Under the pieces are notes generated by a model that made no database searches, had not been told where the DNA came from, and saw only the letters and a program-made list of their open reading frames with translations. A stretch of 64,000 nt of DNA, taken from Serratia microhaemolytica. GTDB taxonomy: Bacteria > Pseudomonadota > Gammaproteobacteria > Enterobacterales > Enterobacteriaceae. Positions 39,734 to 48,992 of the stretch are shown piece by piece. How positions within the stretch are numbered: position 1 is the first letter of the stretch; each line of letters starts with the position of its first letter. The position numbers and the translations under genes are program-made. Location of the stretch: positions 163,885-227,884 of the forward strand of contig NZ_SBEF01000001.1 of assembly GCF_004011885.1 (NCBI RefSeq), in the 5' to 3' direction.

Positions 39734-40528
39734 TCACACTGCAAAGCCACCATCAACCAATCTGCGGCAGGCTTGTACTGCACTCAGTGCAGCCAGTGTT
39801 GATGTTTTAGGGTTGCTCGCCAGCGGTTTACCACACAGCTCTATCTGAAATTCACCAAACAAGCCGACCACGTGTAAACGGTGAGTATTGCGTTGAGTCT
39901 GTGGATCAACTTGTAGCTGGACTTGAGTCTGTTCCATGCCTAAGCCATACAGAGCAATGGTGGCAGCAACATTGGCATTGGCCGGAAAGAGTTGTGCTGC
40001 TTCACGCGCTGAACCTTGAAAGAAAATTTGTGGCTGAGTGACCGCATTGAGGTCAATCATTCGTTCTGCCGCACTGCCGCGCCAACTGGCCGGACTTTTA
40101 CTGGACTGATACGTGACGCTCTGTAAGCCACCTTCACGCGCAGCGGCCAGACCATCCATGCCTGCTACCGCGCCAGAGAGTACCAGCAAACGACCATGAT
40201 GCTGCTGACAAGCTTGCTGCAAGCGCTGCTGAAGTGCTGCATCGGCTAATGCTCCAGTTGAGATCAACGCCAGTTGCCAACCTCGGCTCACAATCGCTTC
40301 GCCCCATTCAGCTACAGCCTGTTGGCTGGCACACTCCAGCACCAAGTCAGGCTGCCCATCACATGCGCTAAGTTCAGTTAATGGCTGCACCTGCCCCTGG
40401 AAGCGGGCATTAATTTCGGCATGATATTTGTCACGCGCGACGATCCAACCAACAGTGACACCGGGTGGTAAACGGGCAATTACCTCCTGAGCCATCGCTC
40501 CATAACCAATCATCATGATTTTTTTCAT
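39734..40528 (-). CDS. L-aspartate dehydrogenase-like protein (NadX/AspDH family)
   Basis: A 264-residue protein starting MKKIMMIGYGAMAQEVIARL. It has an N-terminal Rossmann NAD(P)-binding domain and the C-terminal AspDH domain with PANANVAATIALYGLG, the probable catalytic His in NTHRLHVVGLFG, and NPKTSTLAALSA. Known members oxidise aspartate to iminoaspartate or run the reverse amination. Here it is inside an aromatic operon rather than beside nad genes, so its substrate may be another amino acid or imine made by the pathway. The start was chosen to match family length; it follows the upstream SDR by 13 bp. Confidence 0.85.
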   Translation of the reverse strand: MKKIMMIGYGAMAQEVIARLPPGVTVGWIVARDKYHAEINARFQGQVQPLTELSACDGQPDLVLECASQQAVAEWGEAIVSRGWQLALISTGALADAALQQRLQQACQQHHGRLLVLSGAVAGMDGLAAAREGGLQSVTYQSSKSPASWRGSAAERMIDLNAVTQPQIFFQGSAREAAQLFPANANVAATIALYGLGMEQTQVQLQVDPQTQRNTHRLHVVGLFGEFQIELCGKPLASNPKTSTLAALSAVQACRRLVDGGFAV

Positions 40529-40541
40529 GTCGTTGCTCCTG

Positions 40542-41336
40542 TTAGAGATGGCGGTTAAAACCACCTGAGACATCCAGCGCCGCGCCGGTGGTAAATGAGG
40601 CCATTGGTGAAGCCAAGAACAGGAGAGCACGCGCTGCTTCTTCTGCCTTGCCCAATCGCCCCATCGGGATGCCGCGTTTAGCGGCTATTGTGGCGGTCCA
40701 CTGCTGCCAATCCAGTTGTTGATCCTGACGATCAGCAAAGCGCCGCCGCCACTGATCCGATTCCACCATGCCCAGCAGGATCGAGTTGACCCGAATGCCT
40801 TTACTCACCAGTTCTTTTGATAGCGTTAAGGTCATATTGAGCAGCGCGGCTCGCGCCGCTGAGGTGGCGATCATGTGCTCTTCTGGTTGCAGTGCCAGCA
40901 ACGAATTCACACAGGTGATTGATCCGATATCTGAACGCTCCAACAGTGGTAGAAAAGCGTCTACCGGGTTGATTACGCCAAACAGTTTTAATTCCGCTTC
41001 ATGTAGCCATGCTTTACGTGGGGTTTCGGCAAAATGGGCAACGAAGCCTTGCCCGGCGTTGTTGATCAACATATCGACCGCACCAAACCGCTGATCAACC
41101 TGTTGGGCAAATTCAGTCACCTGATCCTGATCCAACACGTCGCAAGGATGCGCCAAAATTTCTGCCTGTGGAAAACGCTGTTGTAGTTGCTCGGCAGCAG
41201 CTTTGAGTTTTGCCACATCGCGGCCACAGAATGCCACCTTGGCGCCCTCTGCCAACAGTAAATGTAAGGTCGCTAATCCGATCCCGGAAGATCCCCCAGT
41301 AACGACGGCGATCCGCTGTTCAATGCCAAAATTCAT
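40542..41336 (-). CDS. SDR-family protein lacking the catalytic Tyr and Lys
   Basis: A 264-residue short-chain dehydrogenase/reductase fold with an intact cofactor motif (VVTGGSSGIGLAT) and NNAGQG. The active-site region reads NSLLALQPEEHMIATSAARAAL: the Ser is present, but 13 residues later the expected Tyr is Thr, and the expected Lys (YxxxK) is Arg. A classical hydride-transfer mechanism is therefore doubtful. It overlaps the upstream hydrolase gene by 4 bp (ATGA). Confidence 0.9.
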   Translation of the reverse strand: MNFGIEQRIAVVTGGSSGIGLATLHLLLAEGAKVAFCGRDVAKLKAAAEQLQQRFPQAEILAHPCDVLDQDQVTEFAQQVDQRFGAVDMLINNAGQGFVAHFAETPRKAWLHEAELKLFGVINPVDAFLPLLERSDIGSITCVNSLLALQPEEHMIATSAARAALLNMTLTLSKELVSKGIRVNSILLGMVESDQWRRRFADRQDQQLDWQQWTATIAAKRGIPMGRLGKAEEAARALLFLASPMASFTTGAALDVSGGFNRHL

Positions 41337-42151
41337 GATAGGCGTTCTCTTATAAAGTCTTGCAAATAACGGTTGAATTGCGGTGCCGCATCCAGGTAGC
41401 TGGCATGGCCTGCCGCTTCAATCAGCCGTAGGGAAACCTGCACTCTCTGTGCCAACAGCTCAGCCTGTTCGGGAGGGGTGATGCTATCTTGGCGGCCACA
41501 CCACACTTGCAATGCTGTACGACAGTGTTGCAGATAGTGATAGATATCATCGTTGGCCAGCATCCAAGCGGCAGCAAGAAAACCTTGTGGATTCAGATTC
41601 GCCATGCCACTACGCACCCAATCGATATCTGCAGCTTCAGCCCCCGGGCGCAGTAACGCCGTTGCACGTTGTTCGGCATAACCTTGTGGGCCTAGCGTCT
41701 CAATCAGTTGCTGGCGCTGTTGATAAACCTGCTGACGTTTCTCAGCACTGGCGCTACCGTAGCCTTGCGCCGGATCAGCCAAGATCAGCCCCGCTAACTG
41801 TTGCGGATAGCTAGCGGCAAAGGCACTACCGATCAGCGCACCAAGTGAGTGGCCGACAATAATCGGCCGCTCAAGTTGTAGCTGGTTGATCAGCGCAGCC
41901 AGTGCTTGAGCATAATCGGCGGCTGTGGGCTGTGGTGACGTTAATGGCGCACTACTGCCATAGCCAGGGGCATCCCAAGCTATCAGCCGATAATGTTGAC
42001 TCAGTGCACAATCCTGGAGCTGCTTGTGCCAAGAGGCTGATCCCGAGCTGATGCCATGCAGCAGTATGACTGCATGGCCTTGCCCAGCTTCACGCCAACT
42101 GAGTGGAAAGCCGCCACAATCGGCCTGTTGACGTTGAGCGATACTGTTCAT
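41333..42151 (-). CDS. alpha/beta hydrolase, possible ring-fission-product hydrolase
   Basis: A 272-residue alpha/beta hydrolase: oxyanion region LLHGISSGSASWHKQL, nucleophile elbow GHSLGALIG, and the C-terminal His in EAAGHASYLDAAP. Similar enzymes (BphD, TodF, MhpC type) cut the C-C bond of meta-cleavage products; lactonase or esterase activity is also possible. Its start overlaps the cupin stop by 1 bp (TGATG). Confidence 0.88.
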   Translation of the reverse strand: MNSIAQRQQADCGGFPLSWREAGQGHAVILLHGISSGSASWHKQLQDCALSQHYRLIAWDAPGYGSSAPLTSPQPTAADYAQALAALINQLQLERPIIVGHSLGALIGSAFAASYPQQLAGLILADPAQGYGSASAEKRQQVYQQRQQLIETLGPQGYAEQRATALLRPGAEAADIDWVRSGMANLNPQGFLAAAWMLANDDIYHYLQHCRTALQVWCGRQDSITPPEQAELLAQRVQVSLRLIEAAGHASYLDAAPQFNRYLQDFIRERLS

Positions 42152-42675
42152 CAGTTACGCTTCACTTTTGACAGTGGATGATCATCGGGATAGGTCGGGA
42201 TCGCCGGTTTTGGATTGCCGAGCATGACACACATCAGCGCTTCCTCTTCGCCGTGGTTGAATAAGCCACGATATACCCCCGGGGGCACAGAGATCAGATC
42301 ACGCTCTTTCAGTTGTGTTTGGTAATACTCGTCACCATCACGCACCGTTAAGGTGATACTGCCTTTCAGCATAAAGAACACCTCTTCCACATCAGGATGC
42401 ACGTGCAGTGGCCCTTCACACTTGGCCGGTAACACCATGGTGGAAAAGGTGAAGTGCTCCGCCGGGATGGTGTTGCTATCGCTGGCAACGCCAGTCGCAC
42501 CGGTGCCAATATAGCGCATCTGTGCCCGACGATATTTCGGATCAAAATCGGCCTGAAATTTGAGGGCATTCCAGTCATATTTACGTCCGGCAAAGCGGGC
42601 AATGCGTGATTCAACCCACTGTTCCATGCTCTGATCTTGCGGTTTAATTGCCGCGCTGTTTTCACTCTGGGACAT
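42151..42675 (-). CDS. cupin-domain protein
   Basis: A 174-residue single-domain cupin with the metal-binding motif PLHVHPDVEEVFFMLKGSIT (His, His, Glu) and the second motif around PPGVYRGLFNHGEE. Small cupins in catabolic operons act as dioxygenases, isomerases or binding proteins; no role can be chosen here. The first 40 residues are polar and outside the barrel. Confidence 0.85.
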   Translation of the reverse strand: MSQSENSAAIKPQDQSMEQWVESRIARFAGRKYDWNALKFQADFDPKYRRAQMRYIGTGATGVASDSNTIPAEHFTFSTMVLPAKCEGPLHVHPDVEEVFFMLKGSITLTVRDGDEYYQTQLKERDLISVPPGVYRGLFNHGEEEALMCVMLGNPKPAIPTYPDDHPLSKVKRN

Positions 42676-42767
42676 GTTGTCTCTCCTTTAATGGCCTAAC
42701 TAGTTGTCTCTACAATTGCGTGTCTCGACCACGGCTTGTCGCTATCGCTGATCAGTCACAAGCCGGG

Positions 42768-44039
42768 TCAGTATTTTTTCAGTAATGGCAACAACAAGGC
42801 TGAGCCGCTCAGCGCCACCACCACCAGGAACAGCAGGCCGCTATCCATGTCGTGACTGGCAGCGATCAGCACTCCCATCAACACTGGTGCTAATGCACCC
42901 GCAAAGTTGCCCAATCCGTTAAAAATGCCACCAGCAGTCGCACTGACCCGGCTGCTCGTCGCTTTGGCTAGCAGAGCAAAAATATTTGGTGCACCAGCGC
43001 CCCACATGAAGGTGCTGAATGACATGGCAATCACTACACTGTTGGTCTCTTGTAGCTGCAACACCAAGATCAAACCCACCGCAGCTCCACATAGCGAGAT
43101 AAAGCAAGCCAACGCACGGCGATCGAAGCGATCAGATAACCAAGCACCAACCACTTCACCAAACAACATGGCGACAAACGGCAGTGATGACAGACAACGA
43201 GCATGTTCCAGGTTGATCCCTTTGCCGTTGATCAAATAGCTTGGTAACCAGCCATTCATGCCCCATAAGTAGGTCAGAAAGGCGATATTGAACAGGCAGA
43301 TCATCCAGAAATGTGGCGTGCGGAATAGTTCGCGCCTTAGTTGTTTACGTTCAGCTACTGCCGGTTTGTTGCTGCCGCTTGTGCTGCTAGCTTGGGTGCG
43401 GCTGAACTTTAGGTGGCTCAGGCCAAACAGCACCATTAACATGGTTGGCAGAGTCAAAAATGCCATGAAGAAGAAGGTGCTTTGCCAATCGAAGGTGTTG
43501 AGGATGTATAGCGTGACCGGGAAACCAAGCGCGGCGCCAATCGGTGTGCCGAGTAGCCAGAGCATGGTGGCACGGGCTTGTAACCGTTGCGGAAATGCTT
43601 GACGTACAATCACGTAGGCCATCGGGATCAGTGGCCCTTCAGCGATGCCAAGCAGAATACGCAACAACATCATGGTGTAGTAGGAGTGTGTCAGCCCCAT
43701 CAGCACCATCAGGATGCCCCAAGAGATCATCATACCGATCAGTACCTTGACCGGATTAAAGCGGTCACCAACACCACTGAGCAGCATCGATGAAACACCG
43801 TAGGAGAATAGGAATGCACTCATTAACAGCCCAAGCCGAGCCGGATCAAAACCGATCCCCATCGCTTGCTGAAATCCTGGATCAGAAAACAGTGCAGCAA
43901 TGCTGATTTTGTCGAAAAATGCCAGCAGCACACAGCTAAAAAGTGCCACCGGAACCAGCCAGCGCACCCGCTCTGGCGTATTTTCGGCAACAGCATCCCC
44001 CGCCCGCTGATCGCGGGCGTCAATATCTTGCATGGTCAT
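42768..44039 (-). CDS. MFS transporter, aromatic-acid/anion symporter type
   Basis: A 423-residue inner-membrane transporter with 12 predicted helices. The helix 2-3 loop reads GVGDRFNPVKVLIG, a variant of the MFS signature, and the repeat in the second half is WLSDRFDRRALACF. Such members (ACS/AAHS type) import organic acids. Its position inside the operon suggests uptake of the pathway substrate; export of an intermediate is possible. It follows the reductase gene by 23 bp. Confidence 0.88.
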   Translation of the reverse strand: MTMQDIDARDQRAGDAVAENTPERVRWLVPVALFSCVLLAFFDKISIAALFSDPGFQQAMGIGFDPARLGLLMSAFLFSYGVSSMLLSGVGDRFNPVKVLIGMMISWGILMVLMGLTHSYYTMMLLRILLGIAEGPLIPMAYVIVRQAFPQRLQARATMLWLLGTPIGAALGFPVTLYILNTFDWQSTFFFMAFLTLPTMLMVLFGLSHLKFSRTQASSTSGSNKPAVAERKQLRRELFRTPHFWMICLFNIAFLTYLWGMNGWLPSYLINGKGINLEHARCLSSLPFVAMLFGEVVGAWLSDRFDRRALACFISLCGAAVGLILVLQLQETNSVVIAMSFSTFMWGAGAPNIFALLAKATSSRVSATAGGIFNGLGNFAGALAPVLMGVLIAASHDMDSGLLFLVVVALSGSALLLPLLKKY

Positions 44040-44062
44040 AAAACGCTCCTTACGGTCGGATG

Positions 44063-45271
44063 TTATTTCAGCGTCATAAGAGGAAACTCCACATCCGCCA
44101 GTTGCTGGGGATCTAATACGCGACCACTGGCTAGCCAGCGCTTGCCGAGTTTAATCGCACGTGCATCGTTAAAGGCCACCATCTGCACCAGTTGTCGATC
44201 GCTATTCAGAGTAAAGAACAGTGAAGATTGCGCATCTGTGCGTGCAATGTGGTGAACACCACCGGTTGGAATACCGAGGATCTGAATATTGACTTGATAT
44301 TGATCAGACCAGAGCCATGCCACATCGTCATAGCTGGCCGCAGAAGCATCCAGCATCGCGTTGGCAGTACTGATCGCTTGATTTTGTGCATAGGCCCAGG
44401 ACTGGAGTGAGATCCCAAGTGCTGGATGGCGGGTGACATCTCCAACAGCAAAAATGGCTGGGTGGCTGGTGCGTCCCTGACCGTCGATCACAATGCCGCC
44501 CTCTATTTGCAAACCGGCGCTCTCTGCCAGTGCCAGATTCAGTTCTACCCCGATGCCGACCACTACCAAGTCAAATGGTTGGGCAGCACTACAACCTGTG
44601 GCGATCCAGGCGTGGTTCGGATCGTCGCTATTTTCCTGCAGTTGAATGTCACCACAATCGCAATGTACCGTGACGCCATGCTGTTGATGCAGTGCTAGCA
44701 GTGCCGCCGAAACGTCGTTACCAACGCTGCGCATACAGAGTGCCGGTTGACGTTCAAATAACGTCACATCAACACCTAATTGACGCGCAGAAGCAGCGAT
44801 CTCTAGGCCGATCCAGCCGCCGCCAATAATCGCCAAATTTTGACACTGGCGCAGATGTTGGCGCAGGCGCAATGCATCGTCCCATGAGCGCAATGTCATC
44901 ACTCGCGGGTGTCTTGCCCACTCCGCACCAGGTAGACGAGGCTGCCCACCCGTAGCAATCACCAGTTGATCAAAGGCCAGTTGAGTACCGTCATCAAGTA
45001 TCACCTGTTGCCGATCGGCATCGATCGCCTTAGCGCGCGCAGGCCGTAACCAGTCGATCGCCAAACTGGCCACCACCTGTTCACTAAATAGCCGACTCAG
45101 TGCAATCTGTGGCTCCAGCAGTACCGCTTTTGACAGTGGTGGCCGCTCGTAAAAATCATACGGCTCATCACTGATCACCGTAAGTTTGCCACTGTAGCCG
45201 CGATCGCGCAGGGTTTTTGCCGTCCAGCCACCCGCCTGGCCACCACCAACTATCACTATGCCACCACTCAT
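44063..45271 (-). CDS. ferredoxin reductase of the Rieske oxygenase system
   Basis: A 402-residue glutathione-reductase-type flavoprotein that passes electrons from NAD(P)H to the Rieske ferredoxin. FAD motif IVGGGQAGGWTAKTLRD at the N-terminus, NAD motif IIGGGWIGLEIAASARQLG near residue 145, and FAD motif IFAVGDVTRHP near 280. It resembles BphA4/CarAd-type reductases. Its start overlaps the extradiol dioxygenase gene by 4 bp. Confidence 0.94.
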   Translation of the reverse strand: MSGGIVIVGGGQAGGWTAKTLRDRGYSGKLTVISDEPYDFYERPPLSKAVLLEPQIALSRLFSEQVVASLAIDWLRPARAKAIDADRQQVILDDGTQLAFDQLVIATGGQPRLPGAEWARHPRVMTLRSWDDALRLRQHLRQCQNLAIIGGGWIGLEIAASARQLGVDVTLFERQPALCMRSVGNDVSAALLALHQQHGVTVHCDCGDIQLQENSDDPNHAWIATGCSAAQPFDLVVVGIGVELNLALAESAGLQIEGGIVIDGQGRTSHPAIFAVGDVTRHPALGISLQSWAYAQNQAISTANAMLDASAASYDDVAWLWSDQYQVNIQILGIPTGGVHHIARTDAQSSLFFTLNSDRQLVQMVAFNDARAIKLGKRWLASGRVLDPQQLADVEFPLMTLK

Positions 45272-46206
45272 AATGTCTCCTTCTTATGCTGGCGGCGCGT
45301 CTGGTGATCAATCCCACCTTCAACTGCCCACTCGGTAAATGAGACCAGTGAGTGTTCCAACTCGCGCGGCTGCCAGTTTTCGGTCAGGTAGTCGTCGTTG
45401 GTGTAGTACTCAAATGCACCACCAGTCGGGCTGTTGACATACCAGAAATAGGCCGATGAGATGGGATGGCGGCCGGGGCCAATGAAGGTGCTCCACTGCT
45501 GGCGATTCATGGCAATACCGCCACCGATCACTTCATTAATATCCCGCACGTTAAAGGCAACGTGGTTCAAGCCGCGCGGACGATTAGGTAGCTTGAGCAG
45601 AAACAGATCATGGTGACCACCACGCACTTGAGCGCGCAGGAAAACGGCACGATCGATATAACGATCAGAAACCTGAAAACCGAGCTGTTGACAGTAAAAC
45701 TGTTCTGTTGCTGCCAAATCCTCAACAAAAAACACCACATGACCGATATTGATCGGTTGTGCTTTTTCATACAGTGGGCTGGCCTGATCGATCCGACGCA
45801 CATCGCCCCACTGGTTGATCGGTGTCACCTGGAGCGACACCGGTTGCTGTCGGCTGACGGCAAAACGCAGTGTCATGCCGTTAGGATCCTGGCACTCGAG
45901 CGCTTCACCCACCACCCGAAAGCTGGGCAGATGCTGCAAACGTGCCTGCAGGGCAGTCAATGCGCTAGGACTTGCCACAGCCCAAGTGATACGGCGCAGA
46001 GTTGAACCTGCTTCAAACGCTGGTGGTAATTGCGTGCTGTGCTGCGGATAGAGCACCACGCTGGCTCCACTTAAGGTGGTAAACTCACGCGAGTTGTCAT
46101 CTGCAGGTTGTGTAACTGCTTGCAGGCCAAAGTCCTGCATAAACCTTTCGCTCAACGGCAGATCTTCGACGCCAAACTCCAGCTTTTCAATTCCTGTTAC
46201 GTTCAT
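45268..46206 (-). CDS. type I extradiol ring-cleavage dioxygenase (VOC superfamily)
   Basis: A 312-residue two-domain vicinal-oxygen-chelate protein. The C-terminal domain holds the Fe(II) facial triad H156 (IGHVVFF), H215 (GLNHVAFNV) and E266 (AFEYYT), at nearly the same positions as in BphC-type catechol 2,3-dioxygenases. It should open a catechol-type ring next to the hydroxyl pair. The N-terminal domain has lost these ligands, as usual in the family. The exact catechol is unknown. Confidence 0.93.
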   Translation of the reverse strand: MNVTGIEKLEFGVEDLPLSERFMQDFGLQAVTQPADDNSREFTTLSGASVVLYPQHSTQLPPAFEAGSTLRRITWAVASPSALTALQARLQHLPSFRVVGEALECQDPNGMTLRFAVSRQQPVSLQVTPINQWGDVRRIDQASPLYEKAQPINIGHVVFFVEDLAATEQFYCQQLGFQVSDRYIDRAVFLRAQVRGGHHDLFLLKLPNRPRGLNHVAFNVRDINEVIGGGIAMNRQQWSTFIGPGRHPISSAYFWYVNSPTGGAFEYYTNDDYLTENWQPRELEHSLVSFTEWAVEGGIDHQTRRQHKKETL

Positions 46207-46314
46207 TGTTATGCCTCACCTTCTGGCTGAATAGGTTTTTCAGGCGTCATCAAACCCCGACCAATGGCGCACCATTAGTCCATCTGAACCTGAATAAATA
46301 TTAAATGTGCTTCT

Positions 46315-47133
46315 CTAGCCTACCGCTTCCTGCATCTCTTCTTGCGTTTCTATTTGCACTTCAGCACCGAGGAAGCGCGATATTTTTGCAGCGGCATCAC
46401 GCACTTCAATCCTTAGTCGTTCACGATCAGCTTGCGGGATCTCGCTGGAGGGCACCATAATGCTGACCACTGCTTCTACCTGGTGCTCACGATTAAAAAT
46501 GGGGTAGACAATTGAGGAGATACCGAGCCGAAAGTAGGACTCACCAATCACATACCCGCGCGCCTTATCCTGCTGTACCATTTGCCATAACGCTTCACGG
46601 TTAGCGGGTGTGCCCAACCCTTCTCCGGGCAGTTCCTCATGTGGAAACAGGCGCTCAAACTCTTCCCGGCTGAGACTACTCAGTAACATACGCCCGAGTG
46701 AAGTCCGGTGTACGGGTAAGCGTGAACCAATACTGACCTGGTTAATTTGCGAACCTGCCGCACTAACACGGGCGATATAGACCACATCACGCTCATCACG
46801 GATCGCCAGATGACTGCTACATTGGCTACGATCACGCAGTTGCTCAATCACTGGTTGTCCAAGTTGGGCAACATCCAGCGAAGCGATGTACTCAAACCCG
46901 AGACGCAATACTTTGATTCCCAATCCAAAAGTATTAGTGCGTGGATTACGTTCCAAAAAGCCGAGATGCTCTAACGTCTGTACTACCCGATAAGCACTCG
47001 CTTTCGGCATATCAACCAACCGGTGTAACTCAGCAAAAGTCATCTCTTTATGCTGTTCACCGAATGCCAGTAGCAGTTGTAATCCACGATCCAGACCGGG
47101 GATCAAATATTTGCATCTCTGATCGTCCGCCAT
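46315..47133 (-). CDS. IclR-family transcriptional regulator
   Basis: A 272-residue regulator with an N-terminal winged helix (MTFAELHRLVDMPKASAYRVVQTLEHLGFLERN in the recognition region) and a C-terminal effector domain that binds aromatic or organic acids in relatives. I chose the ATG at 47133 because GGAGGAG stands right before it; another ATG four codons upstream at 47145 is possible. Unusually it lies inside the operon on the same strand, so it is likely to control its own synthesis, probably through the palindrome at 49642. Confidence 0.93.
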   Translation of the reverse strand: MADDQRCKYLIPGLDRGLQLLLAFGEQHKEMTFAELHRLVDMPKASAYRVVQTLEHLGFLERNPRTNTFGLGIKVLRLGFEYIASLDVAQLGQPVIEQLRDRSQCSSHLAIRDERDVVYIARVSAAGSQINQVSIGSRLPVHRTSLGRMLLSSLSREEFERLFPHEELPGEGLGTPANREALWQMVQQDKARGYVIGESYFRLGISSIVYPIFNREHQVEAVVSIMVPSSEIPQADRERLRIEVRDAAAKISRFLGAEVQIETQEEMQEAVG

Positions 47134-47157
47134 ATGCTCCTCCATTGTCTCTAGCCG

Positions 47158-47913
47158 TTAGTTAAATATGAAACCACCGTTAACCGGCAATAGCTGACCG
47201 GTGACAAAATCTGCTAGGGGTGACAGCAAATAGAGCACGCTACCTGTGACATCTTCTGGCTGTTGAACTCCAGCCAGTGCGCGCCCCTGTTCATAGAGCT
47301 GGTGACGCTCTGCTGGCACATATTCCGTTGCTTCTACCCGCGTCAACCCCGGAGCGATTGCATTGACGCAGATACCATGTACACCCAGTTCGCGTGCCAT
47401 CGAACGCGTCATTGAGATCACTGCCCCTTTGCTGGCAACATAGGCCATCAATCTTGGCGCTCCCCACAATGCAGTATCTGAAGCAATATTGACAATTTTA
47501 CCATGCGCCGTTTTTGCCAACAGTGGCACAGCAGCCTGGCTGACCAACCAGGTGCCTCGCACATTAACCTGCATAACGCGATCCCACAGTTCAATGTCAT
47601 ACTCCATCATGGTTTTACCACCAACACCGGTGGCGAGCGCCGCGTTATTGACTAAACCATCAATCGCTCCATGTTCGCCGATCGCAGCAAAAACGGTACG
47701 GATCGATTCGGGAGAAGCAAGATCGATCAGGTGAGTTTCAACCTCTGCCCCCTGAGCACGCAACGTAGCCGCACTGTCGTACAACTCTTGTTCTAGGATA
47801 TCGCACATCACCACACGAGCGCCGGCGCTGCTCACTGCGCTGGCAAAACTGCGCCCCAAACCACGTGCAGCCCCCGTGATCACAATTCGCTTGCCTGCTA
47901 ACAGCGTCTTCAC
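47158..47913 (-). CDS. classical SDR dehydrogenase, probable cis-dihydrodiol dehydrogenase
   Basis: A 251-residue short-chain dehydrogenase with a complete active site: cofactor motif VITGAARGLGRS, NNAA, Ser in VNIASDTALWG and Tyr-Lys in AYVASKGAV. Placed directly after the Rieske oxygenase (4-bp overlap), it probably oxidises the cis-dihydrodiol to the catechol. The substrate assignment is inference from position. Confidence 0.92.
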   Translation of the reverse strand: MKTLLAGKRIVITGAARGLGRSFASAVSSAGARVVMCDILEQELYDSAATLRAQGAEVETHLIDLASPESIRTVFAAIGEHGAIDGLVNNAALATGVGGKTMMEYDIELWDRVMQVNVRGTWLVSQAAVPLLAKTAHGKIVNIASDTALWGAPRLMAYVASKGAVISMTRSMARELGVHGICVNAIAPGLTRVEATEYVPAERHQLYEQGRALAGVQQPEDVTGSVLYLLSPLADFVTGQLLPVNGGFIFN

Positions 47914-48947
47914 TGGGCAACCTCATTCAATGTGGCCAACTGCTGCTGTGCGGTACGCTGCATCATGCGCCGTAAGCGTGATAGCCCCACATCATGCTGA
48001 TAGAGATATTCGCGACCACGCGCATTCGGTGCCAGGTTCTCCAGCACGATGCGATCCTGTTCCAGAACATCCCAGTGCAACTGCTCAAGGCGATTGCGAT
48101 ACATAAAGCGCCAGATATCACGCTGCCAATCTTTGACTTTACGGATCCGCCAGAAAAACACCCGGCAGTGATCTTTATCTTCCGGCACCACCATGCCGAT
48201 GATCCAGAAATGTCCACCTGGCCCAAAACGTTTTTTGTACGGGATCGACAGGCGCATCCAGTACGTCCCGCTGCTGGCAAACTCCACCCAGTCAAAATTG
48301 ACGCCCATCTGATCACTCTTCTTAAAGATGAAGCCGCTGTCAGTGGGTTCTAACGTCATATCGGCTTTGCGATCACCCTCAGCCATCGAGTGCGAAGAGG
48401 AGTGGAGATAGGTGCCATGCATAGGATCCATCACATTTTCCAATGCATACTGATAGTTGCATTTCCAGCTCGCGGTACAGAGAAAATTGCTGTACTCCTC
48501 TGCATTAGCCAACTCTTGTGGGAAGCTCAATTCACACGGTTCTTCATCTGCAGTAACACCAAAATAGAGGAACACCGCACCGTGGATCTCTTTGGCGGGA
48601 TAGCTACGTAAACATTTTTGGCCGACTAACGGGCAACGATCAACCGCAGGGACATCTTGCACCACACCATCGCCACTGACTTCAACCCCGTGGTACCAAC
48701 AGGCAATACGATCACCCAAGTTCCAGCCCATTGATAGACGTGCGCCACGGTGTGGGCAGCGATCTTCCAGTGCATGGATCTGCCCTTGCTGGTCACGCCA
48801 TAATACAATCTGCTGCTCTAGGCGGGTGATGCCCACCGGATTACTACTCACTTCCCAACTGGCCAAAACTGGGTACCATATGCCCCGTATCCCTTGCTCC
48901 AGATACTCTTCTACTGTTTGTGCCGTGGATGATGTATGCGTTGTCAT
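47910..48947 (-). CDS. Rieske non-haem iron oxygenase, large subunit
   Basis: A 345-residue ring-hydroxylating oxygenase. The Rieske 2Fe-2S ligands are C64, H66, C83 and H86 (CPHRG, CWYHG). The mononuclear iron site is in the DPMHGTYLHSSSH segment (two His) with a distal Asp probably in VLEQDRIVLENL. No beta-subunit gene is present, so it is likely a homo-oligomeric type, as in carbazole or 2-oxoquinoline oxygenases. Electrons would come from the ferredoxin and reductase of the same operon. Confidence 0.95.
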   Translation of the reverse strand: MTTHTSSTAQTVEEYLEQGIRGIWYPVLASWEVSSNPVGITRLEQQIVLWRDQQGQIHALEDRCPHRGARLSMGWNLGDRIACWYHGVEVSGDGVVQDVPAVDRCPLVGQKCLRSYPAKEIHGAVFLYFGVTADEEPCELSFPQELANAEEYSNFLCTASWKCNYQYALENVMDPMHGTYLHSSSHSMAEGDRKADMTLEPTDSGFIFKKSDQMGVNFDWVEFASSGTYWMRLSIPYKKRFGPGGHFWIIGMVVPEDKDHCRVFFWRIRKVKDWQRDIWRFMYRNRLEQLHWDVLEQDRIVLENLAPNARGREYLYQHDVGLSRLRRMMQRTAQQQLATLNEVAQ

Positions 48948-48992
48948 TATCTTCTCCCCAATACCCTGCTCACGCTTTTGGGCATCTGCAAG

